64,000 nt of DNA from Flavobacterium gillisiae. Lineage in GTDB: Bacteria; Bacteroidota; Bacteroidia; Flavobacteriales; Flavobacteriaceae. Below the pieces are notes generated by a model. It was not told where the DNA came from. It did no database searches and saw nothing but the letters and a program-made list of their open reading frames with translations. This document shows, piece after piece, positions 9,252 to 18,824 of this stretch (the first letter of the stretch is position 1; each line of letters starts with the position of its first letter). The DNA lies in NCBI RefSeq assembly GCF_900107635.1, contig NZ_FNRD01000008.1:171964-235963 (forward strand), written 5' to 3'. The translations under genes and the position numbers were made by a program.

Positions 9252-9953
9252 ATGAAGAATATTTTGATGATCGAAGATGATCCCTCTATTGTCGAGCTTG
9301 CCACGATTCACCTTAAAGACATTCATTGTACGGTGAGGAAAGCGCACACCGGTTTTGAAGGGCTTCATCTCGCTACAACCAATAGTTATGATGTGATAAT
9401 CCTAGACATCATGCTACCCGATATTGATGGAATCGAAATCTGCAAACGCCTACGAGCCGACAAAATCAAAAGTCCCATTATGATGCTCACCGCACGTACC
9501 GAGGAAATTGACAAAATAATCGGTCTCGAAACAGGTGCCGATGATTACCTAACAAAACCCTTTAGCATAAGAGAATTTATCGCCCGCATAAAAGCATTAA
9601 TACGCCGTAGCGAGATCAATCATATTGACAAAGAGGCATTAGATGAAATACTGCAATGTGATAAATTACAACTAAATACGCTAAAGCGAAAGGTAACTCT
9701 AGATCAATTAAAGATTGAACTCACGCCAAAAGAGTTTGATTTACTATACTTATTCATGTCAAATCCTGGAATAAGTTACTCTCGAGAAACATTGCTAAAT
9801 CTTGTTTGGGGATATGAATTTTCAGGATATGAACATACCGTAAACTCACATATTAACCGCTTACGAACTAAAATCGAATCTAATTTAACGAACCCAAAAT
9901 ACATTCTAACCACTTGGGGAATAGGGTACCGATTTACAGATGAAATAAAATAA
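9252..9953 (+). CDS. OmpR/PhoB-type response regulator
   Basis: DNA-binding response regulator of 233 residues. The receiver domain (about 1-120) has the acidic pair Glu8-Asp9-Asp10, the phospho-acceptor Asp52 in VIILDIMLPD, the LTAR switch threonine and Lys102 in LTKPFS. A winged-helix DNA-binding domain (about 135-230) contains LTPKEFDLLYLF, the recognition-helix region SGYEHTVNSHINRLRTKIE and the wing GIGYRF. The partner kinase starts two bases after its stop, so they form a pair. A near-consensus box TATATTTA lies about 25 bases upstream. The regulon is not evident; the adjacent barrel and DM13 genes are candidates. Confidence 0.95.
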   Translation: MKNILMIEDDPSIVELATIHLKDIHCTVRKAHTGFEGLHLATTNSYDVIILDIMLPDIDGIEICKRLRADKIKSPIMMLTARTEEIDKIIGLETGADDYLTKPFSIREFIARIKALIRRSEINHIDKEALDEILQCDKLQLNTLKRKVTLDQLKIELTPKEFDLLYLFMSNPGISYSRETLLNLVWGYEFSGYEHTVNSHINRLRTKIESNLTNPKYILTTWGIGYRFTDEIK

Positions 9954-9955
9954 TT

Positions 9956-11422
9956 ATGGGACTGAAAAAATTCAACAGCTTATTTTGGAAAATATCTTTG
10001 GTTTTCTTCATCTTGCTTGCCATAGTAGGGGCGTCACATGTCTACATAAGCTACAAATATTCGACAGAATACTTAGACGAAGTCAATCAACAATTAAACC
10101 ATAATACGGCCAAAAACATCATTGAGAACTCTACCCCGTTTTACAACGGAGAAGTGATTAAACCTGCTCTAAATGAGATGTTTCATCACGTTAAAGCTAT
10201 AAACCCTAATCTAGAAGTGTACTTGGTTGACCCAAAAGGAGCAATCATCTCCTATTATCCTCCAGAGAAAAAATTACTAACTAATACAATTAGTTTACTC
10301 CCCATAAAAGAATTTATTGAGGATAAATCAAATAGTTTCATCAAAGGAGACGATCCCTTAAACCCAGCAACGAAAAAGGTTTTTTCAGCATATCCCTTAA
10401 CGATGAATAATATGCTATATGCTTATATATACGTAGTTTTAAATGGCGAAAAACAAAAAGCAGAATCCGACAACTTGTTCACAAGCTACCTATTGCAAAT
10501 AAGCTATAGAACGATGGGAATCACCTTATTCTTTACTTTTTTGATTGGTCTATTTATCATTCGAACAATTACTAAAAACTATACTAGAATGCTCCAAGTC
10601 ATGCAACAATTTAGACAAGGAGATCTAACTTCCAGAATAGACTTAAACACTGTAGGTAGCGAAAAACAATTAGCACAGATGTTTAATGAAATGGCTGATA
10701 TTCTAACTACAAACATTGACAAACTTAAAGAGGTAGAAAATTTAAGACGGGAGCTTATCGCCAATGTTTCTCACGATTTACGAACTCCGATCGCCATCAT
10801 TAGAGGCTATCTAGAAACCCTACAAATTAAAGAAAAAACCATCACCGATGAAGAACGAAAACGCTACATTGACATGGTGAGTCAGAGTTCAGAAAAATTA
10901 GAGAAATTAGTCCACGAACTTTTTGAGCTATCAAAATTAGAAGCCAACCAAATTCGTCCTAACAAGGAAGCCTTTATCATTAGCGAACTAGTGAATGATA
11001 TTAGCTCAAAATACCATCTTATTGCGCACAATAAAAAGATTACTATTGACACCTTTTTATCGAAAGAATTAGCACCCGTATTTGCTGATATTTCTTTGAT
11101 TGAAAGAGTGATTCAAAACTTATTAGACAACGCAATAAAATTTACTCCCGAAAATGGTTACATCAGTATCACGACAGAAAAATGCCTTAACAACACAGTA
11201 AAAATAACTATTACTGACAATGGCATAGGAATTCCAGAGAAAGATAGAGAGCGCATTTTTGCCCGATATTACCGCGCCAATAATTACACTGACTTAAAAA
11301 ATAGCACTGGACTAGGATTAGCCATTGCCAAAAAGATACTAGATTTACACGATTCAACCTTAGATTTAATAAGCACCGAAGACAAAGGAAGTTCGTTTGT
11401 TTTCAAACTCAAATGCAGCTAA
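9956..11422 (+). CDS. sensor histidine kinase
   Basis: Membrane histidine kinase of 488 residues and cognate kinase of the regulator just upstream. A first membrane helix (about 13-33) and a second (about 184-203) enclose a periplasmic sensor domain of about 150 residues that I do not recognise. A HAMP linker (204-256) leads to the dimerisation box ANVSHDLRTPIA with phospho-acceptor His273. The ATPase domain follows, with N-box QNLLDNAIKF, G1 DNGIGIP, F-box RIFARYYR and G2 TGLGLAIAKKI. A bidirectional terminator follows immediately. The signal is unknown. Confidence 0.95.
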   Translation: MGLKKFNSLFWKISLVFFILLAIVGASHVYISYKYSTEYLDEVNQQLNHNTAKNIIENSTPFYNGEVIKPALNEMFHHVKAINPNLEVYLVDPKGAIISYYPPEKKLLTNTISLLPIKEFIEDKSNSFIKGDDPLNPATKKVFSAYPLTMNNMLYAYIYVVLNGEKQKAESDNLFTSYLLQISYRTMGITLFFTFLIGLFIIRTITKNYTRMLQVMQQFRQGDLTSRIDLNTVGSEKQLAQMFNEMADILTTNIDKLKEVENLRRELIANVSHDLRTPIAIIRGYLETLQIKEKTITDEERKRYIDMVSQSSEKLEKLVHELFELSKLEANQIRPNKEAFIISELVNDISSKYHLIAHNKKITIDTFLSKELAPVFADISLIERVIQNLLDNAIKFTPENGYISITTEKCLNNTVKITITDNGIGIPEKDRERIFARYYRANNYTDLKNSTGLGLAIAKKILDLHDSTLDLISTEDKGSSFVFKLKCS

Positions 11423-11456
11423 AAAAAAAGACCGATGCAAATGCATCGGTCTCTTT
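11421..11456. terminator. bidirectional terminator between kinase gene and yajC
   Basis: Perfect 10-bp stem GACCGATGCA / TGCATCGGTC with an AA centre. A nine-A run on the left serves yajC on the minus strand, and TCTTTT on the right serves the kinase gene. Confidence 0.85.
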
Positions 11457-11475
11457 TACTTCTTTAAAAAAAAGA

Positions 11476-11748
11476 TTATTTTTTAGCAAGTGTCGCGCTC
11501 ATTTCCATAGAAATTGCAGAACGCTCCATTTTTAATTTTCCAGACATTGTTTCAATTACAACTGTAGTCTCTGCAAGCTCTGAAACTTTACCGTGAAGTC
11601 CACTTTTAGTGATGACTTTATCGCCAACTTTTAAAGCGCTTTCAAATTCTTTTTCGTTCTTAGCTTTTTTCTGTTGTGGTCTGATCATAAAGAAATAGAT
11701 CACTACAAACATTAATAAGAAAGGTGCAAATTGAGTTAACTGTTCCAT
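11476..11748 (-). CDS. yajC: preprotein translocase subunit YajC
   Basis: Small inner-membrane accessory of the SecDF-YidC complex, 90 residues. One N-terminal membrane helix (about 5-22: FAPFLLMFVVIYFFMI) is followed by RPQQKKAKNEKEF, the family signature, and a cytoplasmic KOW-like beta domain (VGDKVITKSGLHGKV). It follows nusB on the same strand with a 32-base gap and has no promoter box of its own, so a nusB-yajC transcript is likely. Confidence 0.95.
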   Translation of the reverse strand: MEQLTQFAPFLLMFVVIYFFMIRPQQKKAKNEKEFESALKVGDKVITKSGLHGKVSELAETTVVIETMSGKLKMERSAISMEMSATLAKK

Positions 11749-11780
11749 AATTTTTAATTCTTTTTTTTTTATTATTAGTG

Positions 11781-12725
11781 TTACATTAAACCGCGACCGG
11801 TTTTATTTAATTTTTTACTGACTTCTAGTTCTTTAACTAAATTATCTAGAATTCCGTTGATAAAAATACTACTTTTTGGTGTAGAATACTCCTTAGCTAG
11901 TTCTAAATATTCATTTAGCGTCACTTTTACTGGAATTGAAGGGAATTTTAAAAACTCACAAATAGCCATTTTAAGGATAATAGTGTCTACCTCAGCAATC
12001 CTATCACTATCCCAGTTTGGAGTTTTGTCAACAAACTCTTTTGCAAGCTCTGCTTCATTCAAAATTGTTTTTCTAAACAAGTCTTTAACGAAAGCCTTAT
12101 CCTCACTATCCTTGTATACTTTAGGCACGCTAAAGTTATCATCCATAATAGGTTTCATCGCCTTTAACTGCTTAATTATTTGAGTGTTTACCAATGGTAT
12201 ATCATCAATCCAAGTCAGTTTATCGTCTTCCAAGTATTCGTACAATTTTTCATTTGGTACAATTACTTCCATAAACAAATCTACAATAAGCTGTTTGTCT
12301 TCTTCGAAAGAAGATGCTGCGTTATTCATGTAATCTGTATAAAACTTACTTGCTTTGATAGCGTTGAGCAACAACAAAATATAATCGTCATTCAAAGTCC
12401 AAGCGTCAATCTTACGCGTTTCCATAGCGATGCTAAGAGAATTGTTTTCGGCAAGAATTTGAAAGATGCTGTTCTTAATAAATTTTTCGTTGGGTTTACG
12501 CTCCTCAGGAGTTGCAAGATGCTTAAGACTTGATTTATGTAAAAATTCTGATTCTTTTTTACATATTTCCGATAAGGAAGAAATCATTGTAAGGTATAAA
12601 TCTTGAATGTTGTCGATACTATAAAAAAGGAATTTCTCTTCTTTTTCTAGATTATCAGAACCGTTTTGATGCATTGCATAAATGGACTGCATGACTTTAA
12701 CGCGAATGTGTCTTCTATTTACCAC
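11781..12725 (-). CDS. nusB: transcription antitermination factor NusB, long Bacteroidota form
   Basis: RNA-binding antitermination factor for rRNA transcription. At 314 residues it is about twice the E. coli length; long NusB proteins are normal in Bacteroidota. The N-terminus MVNRRHIRVKVMQSIYAMHQ has the Arg-rich RNA-binding motif. The recognisable NusB helical core is at the C-terminus (about 205-305: DLFRKTILNEAELAKEF, ILKMAICEFLKFPSIPVKVTLNEYLELAKEY, FINGILDNL). The start is GTG at 12725; no ATG fits the conserved N-terminus. A TATTTTTG promoter box lies 29 bases upstream. Confidence 0.93.
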   Translation of the reverse strand: MVNRRHIRVKVMQSIYAMHQNGSDNLEKEEKFLFYSIDNIQDLYLTMISSLSEICKKESEFLHKSSLKHLATPEERKPNEKFIKNSIFQILAENNSLSIAMETRKIDAWTLNDDYILLLLNAIKASKFYTDYMNNAASSFEEDKQLIVDLFMEVIVPNEKLYEYLEDDKLTWIDDIPLVNTQIIKQLKAMKPIMDDNFSVPKVYKDSEDKAFVKDLFRKTILNEAELAKEFVDKTPNWDSDRIAEVDTIILKMAICEFLKFPSIPVKVTLNEYLELAKEYSTPKSSIFINGILDNLVKELEVSKKLNKTGRGLM

Positions 12726-12754
12726 CTTGTAAGAACTTTTATTAAATTAGTTTG

Positions 12755-12762
12755 CAAAAATA
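12755..12762 (-). promoter_or_regulatory. nusB-yajC -7 promoter box
   Basis: TATTTTTG on the minus strand matches TAnnTTTG and gives a leader of about 22 nt before the GTG start. Confidence 0.6.
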
Positions 12763-12834
12763 AGCATTTCCTTTTTCAAAATAAAATTAAAACATCAAAT
12801 AAAGATTTTGCTGCTAATTTTGTTTCGTTTATAC

Positions 12835-12877
12835 TAAAAAAGTCACAGTTTTCAATGCTATCCTGAAAACTGTGACT
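12835..12877 (-). terminator. terminator of the amino-acid dehydrogenase gene
   Basis: Perfect 14-bp stem AGTCACAGTTTTCA / TGAAAACTGTGACT with a 9-nt loop. On the minus strand it is followed by a T-run (TTTTT). Confidence 0.85.
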
Positions 12878-12898
12878 CTTAACTTATTAAAAAATAAA

Positions 12899-14005
12899 TT
12901 ACTTTTTACTGTTCTCTATTTTTCTTTGATCGATGCGGTTTTGAGCAATGGTAAGCGCCGCATGATGCGTCGTAATTCCATTAGCAACAGCATAATCAAT
13001 AATTTCTAAGGTTGTATTGTAGATATTCTCTGTTTTACGCATGATTTCTTCTTTACCATAATGCGCTAATTCAGCATAAACATTAATGATTCCACCAGCA
13101 TTAATCAAGAAATCAGGAGCATATAAAATACCGCGCTCTTGCAAAATTGCACCATGAACATCTTCGTTTGCTAATTGATTGTTAGCAGCGCCAGCAATTA
13201 CTTTTGCTTTTATTTTGTGAACCGTAGCGTCATTAATAGTTGCTCCCATCGCACAAGGCGCGTAGATATCTACATCTGCCGTGTATAAATCAGCTCCAGT
13301 ATAAATAGTAGCGTTATATTTAGTTCCTACTTCATATAGCTTTTCTTCATTGATATCAGCAATCGTAACAATGGCTCCTTCTTTAGTTAGATAATCCACC
13401 AAAGTTTCACCCACGTGACCAATTCCTTGAACCAATACCTTCTTTCCAGCAAGAGAATCTGATCCAAATTTACTTTTTGCAGCCGCTTTCATTCCCATGT
13501 ACACTCCATAAGCAGTAACGGGCGATGGATTTCCCGCTCCTCCTCTTTCTTCAGAAATTCCAGTAACATAAGGAGTAACGTCGCGAACGATATCCATATC
13601 TCTAGTTTCCATTCCTACATCTTCTGCAGTAATATATCTTCCGCTTAAACCATGTACAAATTCACCAAACTTACGCATCAATTCAGGTGTTTTCTGAGTT
13701 TTGGCATCGCCCATAATAACGGCTTTTCCTCCTCCAATATTCAGTCCTGTAATTGCTGCCTTAAAAGTCATTCCACGCGAAAGACGCAATACGTCATTTA
13801 ATGCTTCCCACTCATTAGCATAATTAAACATGCGGGTTCCTCCCAAAGCTGGTCCCATAACCGAATTATGAATACCAATAATTGCTTTTAAACCCGTATC
13901 TTTGTCGTTGCAAAATACAATCTGTTCGTGATCATCAAATGATAATTGTCCAAAAACGGGATCCATTTTTTGAAGTTCCTTTCCTGTTGTGAAAGTTGCA
14001 TCCAT
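12899..14005 (-). CDS. leucine/valine/phenylalanine-type amino-acid dehydrogenase
   Basis: NAD-dependent oxidative deaminase of the Glu/Leu/Phe/Val dehydrogenase family, 368 residues, which interconverts a branched-chain amino acid with its 2-oxo acid and ammonia. The substrate domain has GPALGGTRM, Lys82 (GMTFKAAITG) and the catalytic GGGKAVI (Lys94). The Rossmann domain carries the VQGIGHVGETL dinucleotide motif, a DIN acidic residue selecting NAD, and APCAMG and GAANNQL. Length and the GGGKAVI context fit leucine dehydrogenase best, but the exact substrate cannot be fixed. A private terminator follows, and the gene diverges from the ABC transporter gene across a 202-bp region. Confidence 0.9.
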   Translation of the reverse strand: MDATFTTGKELQKMDPVFGQLSFDDHEQIVFCNDKDTGLKAIIGIHNSVMGPALGGTRMFNYANEWEALNDVLRLSRGMTFKAAITGLNIGGGKAVIMGDAKTQKTPELMRKFGEFVHGLSGRYITAEDVGMETRDMDIVRDVTPYVTGISEERGGAGNPSPVTAYGVYMGMKAAAKSKFGSDSLAGKKVLVQGIGHVGETLVDYLTKEGAIVTIADINEEKLYEVGTKYNATIYTGADLYTADVDIYAPCAMGATINDATVHKIKAKVIAGAANNQLANEDVHGAILQERGILYAPDFLINAGGIINVYAELAHYGKEEIMRKTENIYNTTLEIIDYAVANGITTHHAALTIAQNRIDQRKIENSKK

Positions 14006-14207
14006 AGTATTAATTTTTATAGTGATAAAATTATGAATTTGTCAAAAAGACAAGTCAAAATTACACAAAAAATGAATATCTATCGATATTTTTAATAAAA
14101 TTTACCAATTCAACAATTCAAGGCTGTAAAAGCAAAATTGAAAATTAGTGGAAAATTAAAAAAAATCATAAAATTAAAACGATTACAATACAGAATATCT
14201 TAAAAAA

Positions 14208-15968
14208 ATGAAAGAATTACTTTATTTAAACAAATACTTCGTCAAATACAAATACAGTTTTTCACTGGGTATTATCTTCACAATCATCGCACAAATCTTC
14301 ATGCTGTTCACTCCTAAATTGATCAGTAGTTCTTTTAAAGTTATTGAAGCGTTTTCTAAAGACAAAAATATCTCGGCATCAGTAATTCGAGAAGAGTTAC
14401 TTTCGAATATTTTGTTGATCATTGCAACCACAATAATTGCTGGTTTCCTTACTTTTCTAATGAGACAAACACTAATCGTTATGTCGCGTCACATTGAATT
14501 TGATCTAAAAAATGAAGTTTTCAGGCAATATGAAAATTTATCACAAAACTTTTACAAAAAGAATCGCACAGGAGATTTAATGAATCGCATTAGCGAGGAT
14601 GTTTCAAAAGTGAGAATGTATGTGGGGCCCGCCGTCATGTACTCCATCAATACGATTATCCGTTTCACAATCGTTATTGTGTACATGTACAATGTCTCTC
14701 CTCGTCTGACTCTATACACGATTCTTCCTTTACCTCTATTGTCTTATGGTATTTTCAAATTAAGTTCAGAAATCAATAAGAGAAGTACTGTTTTTCAACA
14801 ATATTTATCGAAAGTATCTAGTTTCTCCCAAGAAATATTTTCAGGTATCCGAGTAATCAAGGCCTATTCACTAGAAGACCAACACCAAAACAACATGGTG
14901 TCCTTGGCCAAAGAAAGCAAAAGCAAAAGTTTAAACTTAGCCAAAGTACAGTCTTTATTCGGTCCGTTAATGTTGGCTCTTATCGGAATTAGCAACCTGG
15001 TTGTAATCTACTTTGGTGGATTGATGTATATTGAAGGTACAATTAAAAGTATCGGTACAATCGCCGAATTTATTTTGTATGTGAACATGCTTACTTGGCC
15101 CGTAGCTTCGCTAGGATGGGTTTCCTCTATGGTTCAAGAAGCAGAAGCTTCCCAAAAACGTTTGAATGAATTCCTAAAAATCGAACCCGAAATAAAAAAC
15201 AAGAATCCGAATAAATCAATCATAAACGGCTCGATTTCATTTGAAAATGTAAGCTATACTTATGAAGACACGAATATAAAGGCACTTAAAGGCATCTCTT
15301 TCACTGTAAAGAAAGGGGAAACATTAGCAATTCTGGGAAAAACAGGATCTGGAAAATCAACCATTCTATCATTGATTTCACGTCTATATGATGTAACTGA
15401 TGGAAAAATCTCCATTGACAATCAGGAGATCAGTCTTTTAAATCTTAATGATTTGAGAAACAGTATTGGGATAGTTCCACAGGATGCTTTTCTGTTTTCA
15501 GATTCTATAAAAAACAACATCAAATTTGGTAAAGAAGATGCTACTGATGAAGAGGTAATCGCTGCTGCAAAAAGTGCCGTGGTTCATGATAATATCGTAG
15601 GATTCAACAAACAATACGACACCGTTCTGGGTGAACGAGGGATTACACTTTCAGGAGGACAAAAACAAAGAGTTTCTATTGCCAGAGCGATTATTAAAAA
15701 CCCTCCAATTTTACTCCTTGACGACTGTTTATCAGCTGTTGACACCGAAACCGAAGAAACAATCTTGAATAATCTAAACGAAATCTGTAAAGACAAAACA
15801 ACTATTATTGTGAGTCATAGGGTTTCCTCTGCTAAGAATGCTGACAAGATTATTATTATCGATGGAGGTAAAATTATTCAACAAGGATCTCATAACCAGT
15901 TAGTAAATCAAGAGGGCTATTATGCCTCCTTATATTTAAAACAACTTTCAGAAAAAGAATTGCAGTAA
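14208..15968 (+). CDS. ABC exporter, fused membrane and ATPase domains
   Basis: Half-transporter of 586 residues. The type I exporter membrane domain (about 1-320, six helices) is followed by an ATP-binding domain with Walker A GKTGSGKS (about 377-384), Q-loop IVPQDAFLF, signature LSGGQKQR (about 482), Walker B ILLLDD (about 500-505) and switch histidine VSHR. The residue after Walker B is Asp rather than the usual catalytic Glu, as in degenerate sites of heterodimeric exporters, but no partner half-transporter is in the window. The substrate is unknown. The gene has no near neighbour in an operon; the PUR gene starts 71 bases after it. Confidence 0.92.
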   Translation: MKELLYLNKYFVKYKYSFSLGIIFTIIAQIFMLFTPKLISSSFKVIEAFSKDKNISASVIREELLSNILLIIATTIIAGFLTFLMRQTLIVMSRHIEFDLKNEVFRQYENLSQNFYKKNRTGDLMNRISEDVSKVRMYVGPAVMYSINTIIRFTIVIVYMYNVSPRLTLYTILPLPLLSYGIFKLSSEINKRSTVFQQYLSKVSSFSQEIFSGIRVIKAYSLEDQHQNNMVSLAKESKSKSLNLAKVQSLFGPLMLALIGISNLVVIYFGGLMYIEGTIKSIGTIAEFILYVNMLTWPVASLGWVSSMVQEAEASQKRLNEFLKIEPEIKNKNPNKSIINGSISFENVSYTYEDTNIKALKGISFTVKKGETLAILGKTGSGKSTILSLISRLYDVTDGKISIDNQEISLLNLNDLRNSIGIVPQDAFLFSDSIKNNIKFGKEDATDEEVIAAAKSAVVHDNIVGFNKQYDTVLGERGITLSGGQKQRVSIARAIIKNPPILLLDDCLSAVDTETEETILNNLNEICKDKTTIIVSHRVSSAKNADKIIIIDGGKIIQQGSHNQLVNQEGYYASLYLKQLSEKELQ

Positions 15969-16039
15969 TTGTTGTTTAATACATATATTTTTATGATTTT
16001 TGGTTACGATTTAACAACCATAAATTGAGAGAAAGGATT

Positions 16040-16423
16040 ATGAGAGAAAATGACATGTTAGAAAAAGAAGAGATATTTTCTAAAGTTTTACGTGCTGGAA
16101 GAAGAACCTACTTCTTTGATGTAAGAGCAACAAAAGCAGATGATTATTATATTACGATTACTGAAAGCAAAAAATTTACTGAAGAAGATGGATCGTTTCA
16201 CTTCAAAAAGCATAAAATATATTTGTACAAAGAAGATTTTTCTGCTTTCGCAGAAATTCTTGGCGATATGACTTCTTATGTTTTGAACCACAAAGGCGAA
16301 GAAGTAATTTCAGAGAGACACCAAAAAGATTTCAAAAAAGAATATGCTACTGAAAAAGTAACCGCAGATGAAGCATTGCCGAATATATCTAGTTTTACAG
16401 ATATTGATTTTGATGACATTTAA
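16040..16423 (+). CDS. PUR-type nucleic-acid-binding protein (DUF3276)
   Basis: Protein of 127 residues of the bacterial PUR-alpha-like family, single-stranded DNA/RNA-binding proteins with a Whirly-like fold. The diagnostic sequence runs EIFSKVLRAGRRTYFFDVRA, DYYITITESKKF, then HFKKHKIYLYKEDF. The tail is acidic (FTDIDFDDI). The ATG at 16040 (MRENDMLEK) is preferred over an in-frame TTG five codons upstream, since the family N-terminus begins there and a purine-rich stretch AGAGAAAGG precedes it. A terminator downstream makes it the last gene of its transcript. Its cellular target is unknown. Confidence 0.88.
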   Translation: MRENDMLEKEEIFSKVLRAGRRTYFFDVRATKADDYYITITESKKFTEEDGSFHFKKHKIYLYKEDFSAFAEILGDMTSYVLNHKGEEVISERHQKDFKKEYATEKVTADEALPNISSFTDIDFDDI

Positions 16424-16463
16424 TTTATAATTCTAAATTAAATATTTTACTTACTTAAGCAAG

Positions 16464-16496
16464 AAGTCCAAAAATCAGATGGTTTTTGGACTTTTT
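16464..16496 (+). terminator. terminator after the PUR gene
   Basis: 11-bp stem AAGTCCAAAAA / TTTTTGGACTT with an 8-nt loop and trailing T-run. Confidence 0.85.
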
Positions 16497-16537
16497 ACAT
16501 ATTTACAAAACCCTTTTTACAACTTAAAATATAAGAC

Positions 16538-17455
16538 ATGCAGGAGATTTTAATGAAATACACAGACAAATACGCTGAACTAATTATCCCATGGCTATTA
16601 ACCAGCGGACTTAAAATCGTATTTATTGTCATAGGCTCTTTAATTCTAAATAAGGTTATTATAACTTTTATCGAAAAAGCAGTAAGAATTGCTGTAAGAC
16701 CTGACGGGATTTCTTCTAAAGATGCCGAAGAAAAAAGAGAAAACACGCTAATCCAGATATTTACTACTACTTCTAAAATTGGCTTAATGACCATCGCTGG
16801 TTTGATGGTGCTTCAAGAATTTGGAGTCGAGATTGCGCCTATTTTGGCTGCAGCCGGAATTGTAGGACTAGCATTTGGTTTTGGAGGTCAATACCTCATC
16901 AGAGATATTATTTCTGGTCTTTTTATTATTCTTGAAAATCAATACCGCGTTGGTGATATTGTAAATTTTGATAATGCAGGCGGTACTGTTGAAGAGATCA
17001 GTTTAAGAAAAACAACGTTAAGAGACTTAGACGGAACCGTTCATCACGTTCCTCATGGCGAAATAAAAAAAGTATCTAATCTTTCCAAAGATTTTTCTCG
17101 CATTAACTTAGACATGGGTGTTGGATATAGTTCGAATTTAGAGCATGTCATTACGGTAATTAACAAAGTAGGAAACGAAATCGCTACTGACCCATTATGG
17201 AAAGACGCAATTATACTTGCACCACAATTCTTGCGAGTAAATGATTTTGCTGATTCTTCGATTATGCTAAAAATATTAGGAGAAACATTACCTAGTAGAC
17301 AATGGGAGGTAACTGGAGAGCTTCGCAAAAGACTAAAAGTGGCCTTTGACAAGGAAGGAATAGAAATTCCGTTTCCACAAGTGGTGATGCACCGACCAAA
17401 AAGTATTGAAGAAACTACAGTTAAAAATGACGCAAACGAAATTCAAAAATCGTAA
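16538..17455 (+). CDS. small-conductance mechanosensitive channel (MscS family)
   Basis: Inner-membrane channel of 305 residues that opens on membrane tension to release solutes during osmotic downshock. Three membrane segments are seen (about 18-40, 75-95, 100-125). The pore helix is GLAFGFGGQYLIRDIISGLFII, typical of MscS TM3, and the cytoplasmic beta domain carries YRVGDIVNF and GTVEEISLRKTTLRDLDG. HHVPHGEI is the conserved beta-domain motif. The C-terminal alpha/beta domain ends with EIPFPQVVMH. Length matches E. coli MscS (286). It is followed by its own terminator. Confidence 0.93.
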   Translation: MQEILMKYTDKYAELIIPWLLTSGLKIVFIVIGSLILNKVIITFIEKAVRIAVRPDGISSKDAEEKRENTLIQIFTTTSKIGLMTIAGLMVLQEFGVEIAPILAAAGIVGLAFGFGGQYLIRDIISGLFIILENQYRVGDIVNFDNAGGTVEEISLRKTTLRDLDGTVHHVPHGEIKKVSNLSKDFSRINLDMGVGYSSNLEHVITVINKVGNEIATDPLWKDAIILAPQFLRVNDFADSSIMLKILGETLPSRQWEVTGELRKRLKVAFDKEGIEIPFPQVVMHRPKSIEETTVKNDANEIQKS

Positions 17456-17502
17456 TCGAATTCATTTAGGAAGGTAATCTGTTCCAATACAAACATTATT
17501 TT

Positions 17503-17541
17503 AAATGTCTGAAAGTCATATGATTTTCAGACATTTTTTTT
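17503..17541 (+). terminator. terminator of the MscS-type gene
   Basis: 12-bp stem AAATGTCTGAAA / TTTCAGACATTT, 10-nt loop, then TTTTT. Confidence 0.85.
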
Positions 17542-17576
17542 ACATTTATAGGACATAATTTTCAATCCATCCTATT

Positions 17577-18746
17577 TTGAAAAACATCAGTCGTAACGTC
17601 TGGATTTTGTCTCTAGTAAGCCTATTTACTGATACGGCTAGTGAAATGTTATACCCCATCATGCCCATTTATTTAAAGTCAATTGGTTTTTCAATTGTAC
17701 TTATTGGGATTCTCGAAGGTGTTGCAGAAGCTACAGCAGGATTGAGTAAAGGCTATTTTGGAAAGCGATCTGATATAACCGCAAAAAGAGTTCCGTTTGT
17801 GCAACTGGGCTATGCATTTAGTGCCATTTCAAAACCCATGATGGCACTATTCGTTTATCCGCTTTGGATTTTCTTTGCAAGAACCATCGACCGTTTTGGA
17901 AAAGGAATCCGAACCGGGGCAAGAGACGCCATCCTTTCTGACGAAGCGACTCCGCAAACCAAAGGAAAAATATTTGGTTTTCATCGTTCGATGGATACAT
18001 TGGGCGCTGTCTTGGGCCCATCATTAGCCTTGCTATACCTTTACTTTTATCCTGAAAATTACGTTACCCTATTCTACCTCGCGTTCATTCCCGGACTTTT
18101 GGCTATAGCCGCTACCTTTTTGTTAAAGGAAAAACAAAGAACAATTACGACAGATAAAAAAGCAACTCCTTTCTTCTCGTTTTTGGGCTATTGGAAATCA
18201 AGTCCTCCTATGTACCGCAAAGTCGTAATCGGTCTTTTAGCTTTCACCTTATTTAACAGCTCCGACGTTTTCCTACTGCTTAAAGCCAAAGAATCTGGAT
18301 TAAGTGATACGCTGGTTATTGGTATTTATATTTTTTACAACCTCGTTTATGCCTTATTTGCTTTTCCAATAGGAATATTAGCTGATAAAATAGGTTTAAA
18401 GAAAATGCTAGTTTTCGGGATAACTATTTTCTCGATTGTCTATTTTGGCATGGGGTTCAAACAGAACATTTATGTTTTCGCAGGACTTTTTGCGCTTTAT
18501 GGAATCTACGCTGCAGCAACAGAAGGCGTTTCCAAGGCTTGGATCAGCAATATTTCGAACGAAAAGGATACTGCGACCGCTATCGGCACATATTCTGCTT
18601 TTCAAAGCTTTTTCACTATGCTCGCCAGTTCCATGGCAGGATTGATTTGGTACCACTTTGGCGCGGACACCGCTTTTCTAGTAACTGCATTTGCAAGTAT
18701 TTTAATTGGTCTTTATTTTATCTTCATGACCACCGAAAAAGCATAA
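17577..18746 (+). CDS. MFS transporter, TTG start
   Basis: Major facilitator carrier of 389 residues with 12 predicted membrane helices. The first helix (VWILSLVSLFTDTASEMLYPIMPIYL), the RTIDRFGKGIRTGARDAILSD loop after helix 4 and the SMDTLGAVLGP segment belong to a drug- or metabolite-exporter subgroup whose members often carry RFGKGIRT..RDA. The substrate is unknown. The start is TTG at 17577: the first in-frame ATG is codon 24, inside helix 1, so it would delete the N-terminus. No promoter match is strict (TACATTTA nearby). It precedes the P-type ATPase gene by 111 bases. Confidence 0.88.
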   Translation: MKNISRNVWILSLVSLFTDTASEMLYPIMPIYLKSIGFSIVLIGILEGVAEATAGLSKGYFGKRSDITAKRVPFVQLGYAFSAISKPMMALFVYPLWIFFARTIDRFGKGIRTGARDAILSDEATPQTKGKIFGFHRSMDTLGAVLGPSLALLYLYFYPENYVTLFYLAFIPGLLAIAATFLLKEKQRTITTDKKATPFFSFLGYWKSSPPMYRKVVIGLLAFTLFNSSDVFLLLKAKESGLSDTLVIGIYIFYNLVYALFAFPIGILADKIGLKKMLVFGITIFSIVYFGMGFKQNIYVFAGLFALYGIYAAATEGVSKAWISNISNEKDTATAIGTYSAFQSFFTMLASSMAGLIWYHFGADTAFLVTAFASILIGLYFIFMTTEKA

Positions 18747-18824
18747 TTTGAATTTCATGCTCGGATTATACTCTTTTGTTTCATAAACCAATGACTATAA
18801 CAGGGATACTACGACTAAAAATCT

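Noticed and set aside
12180..12533. 117-codon plus-strand frame inside nusB
   Set aside because: Antisense shadow of nusB, with no recognisable domain.
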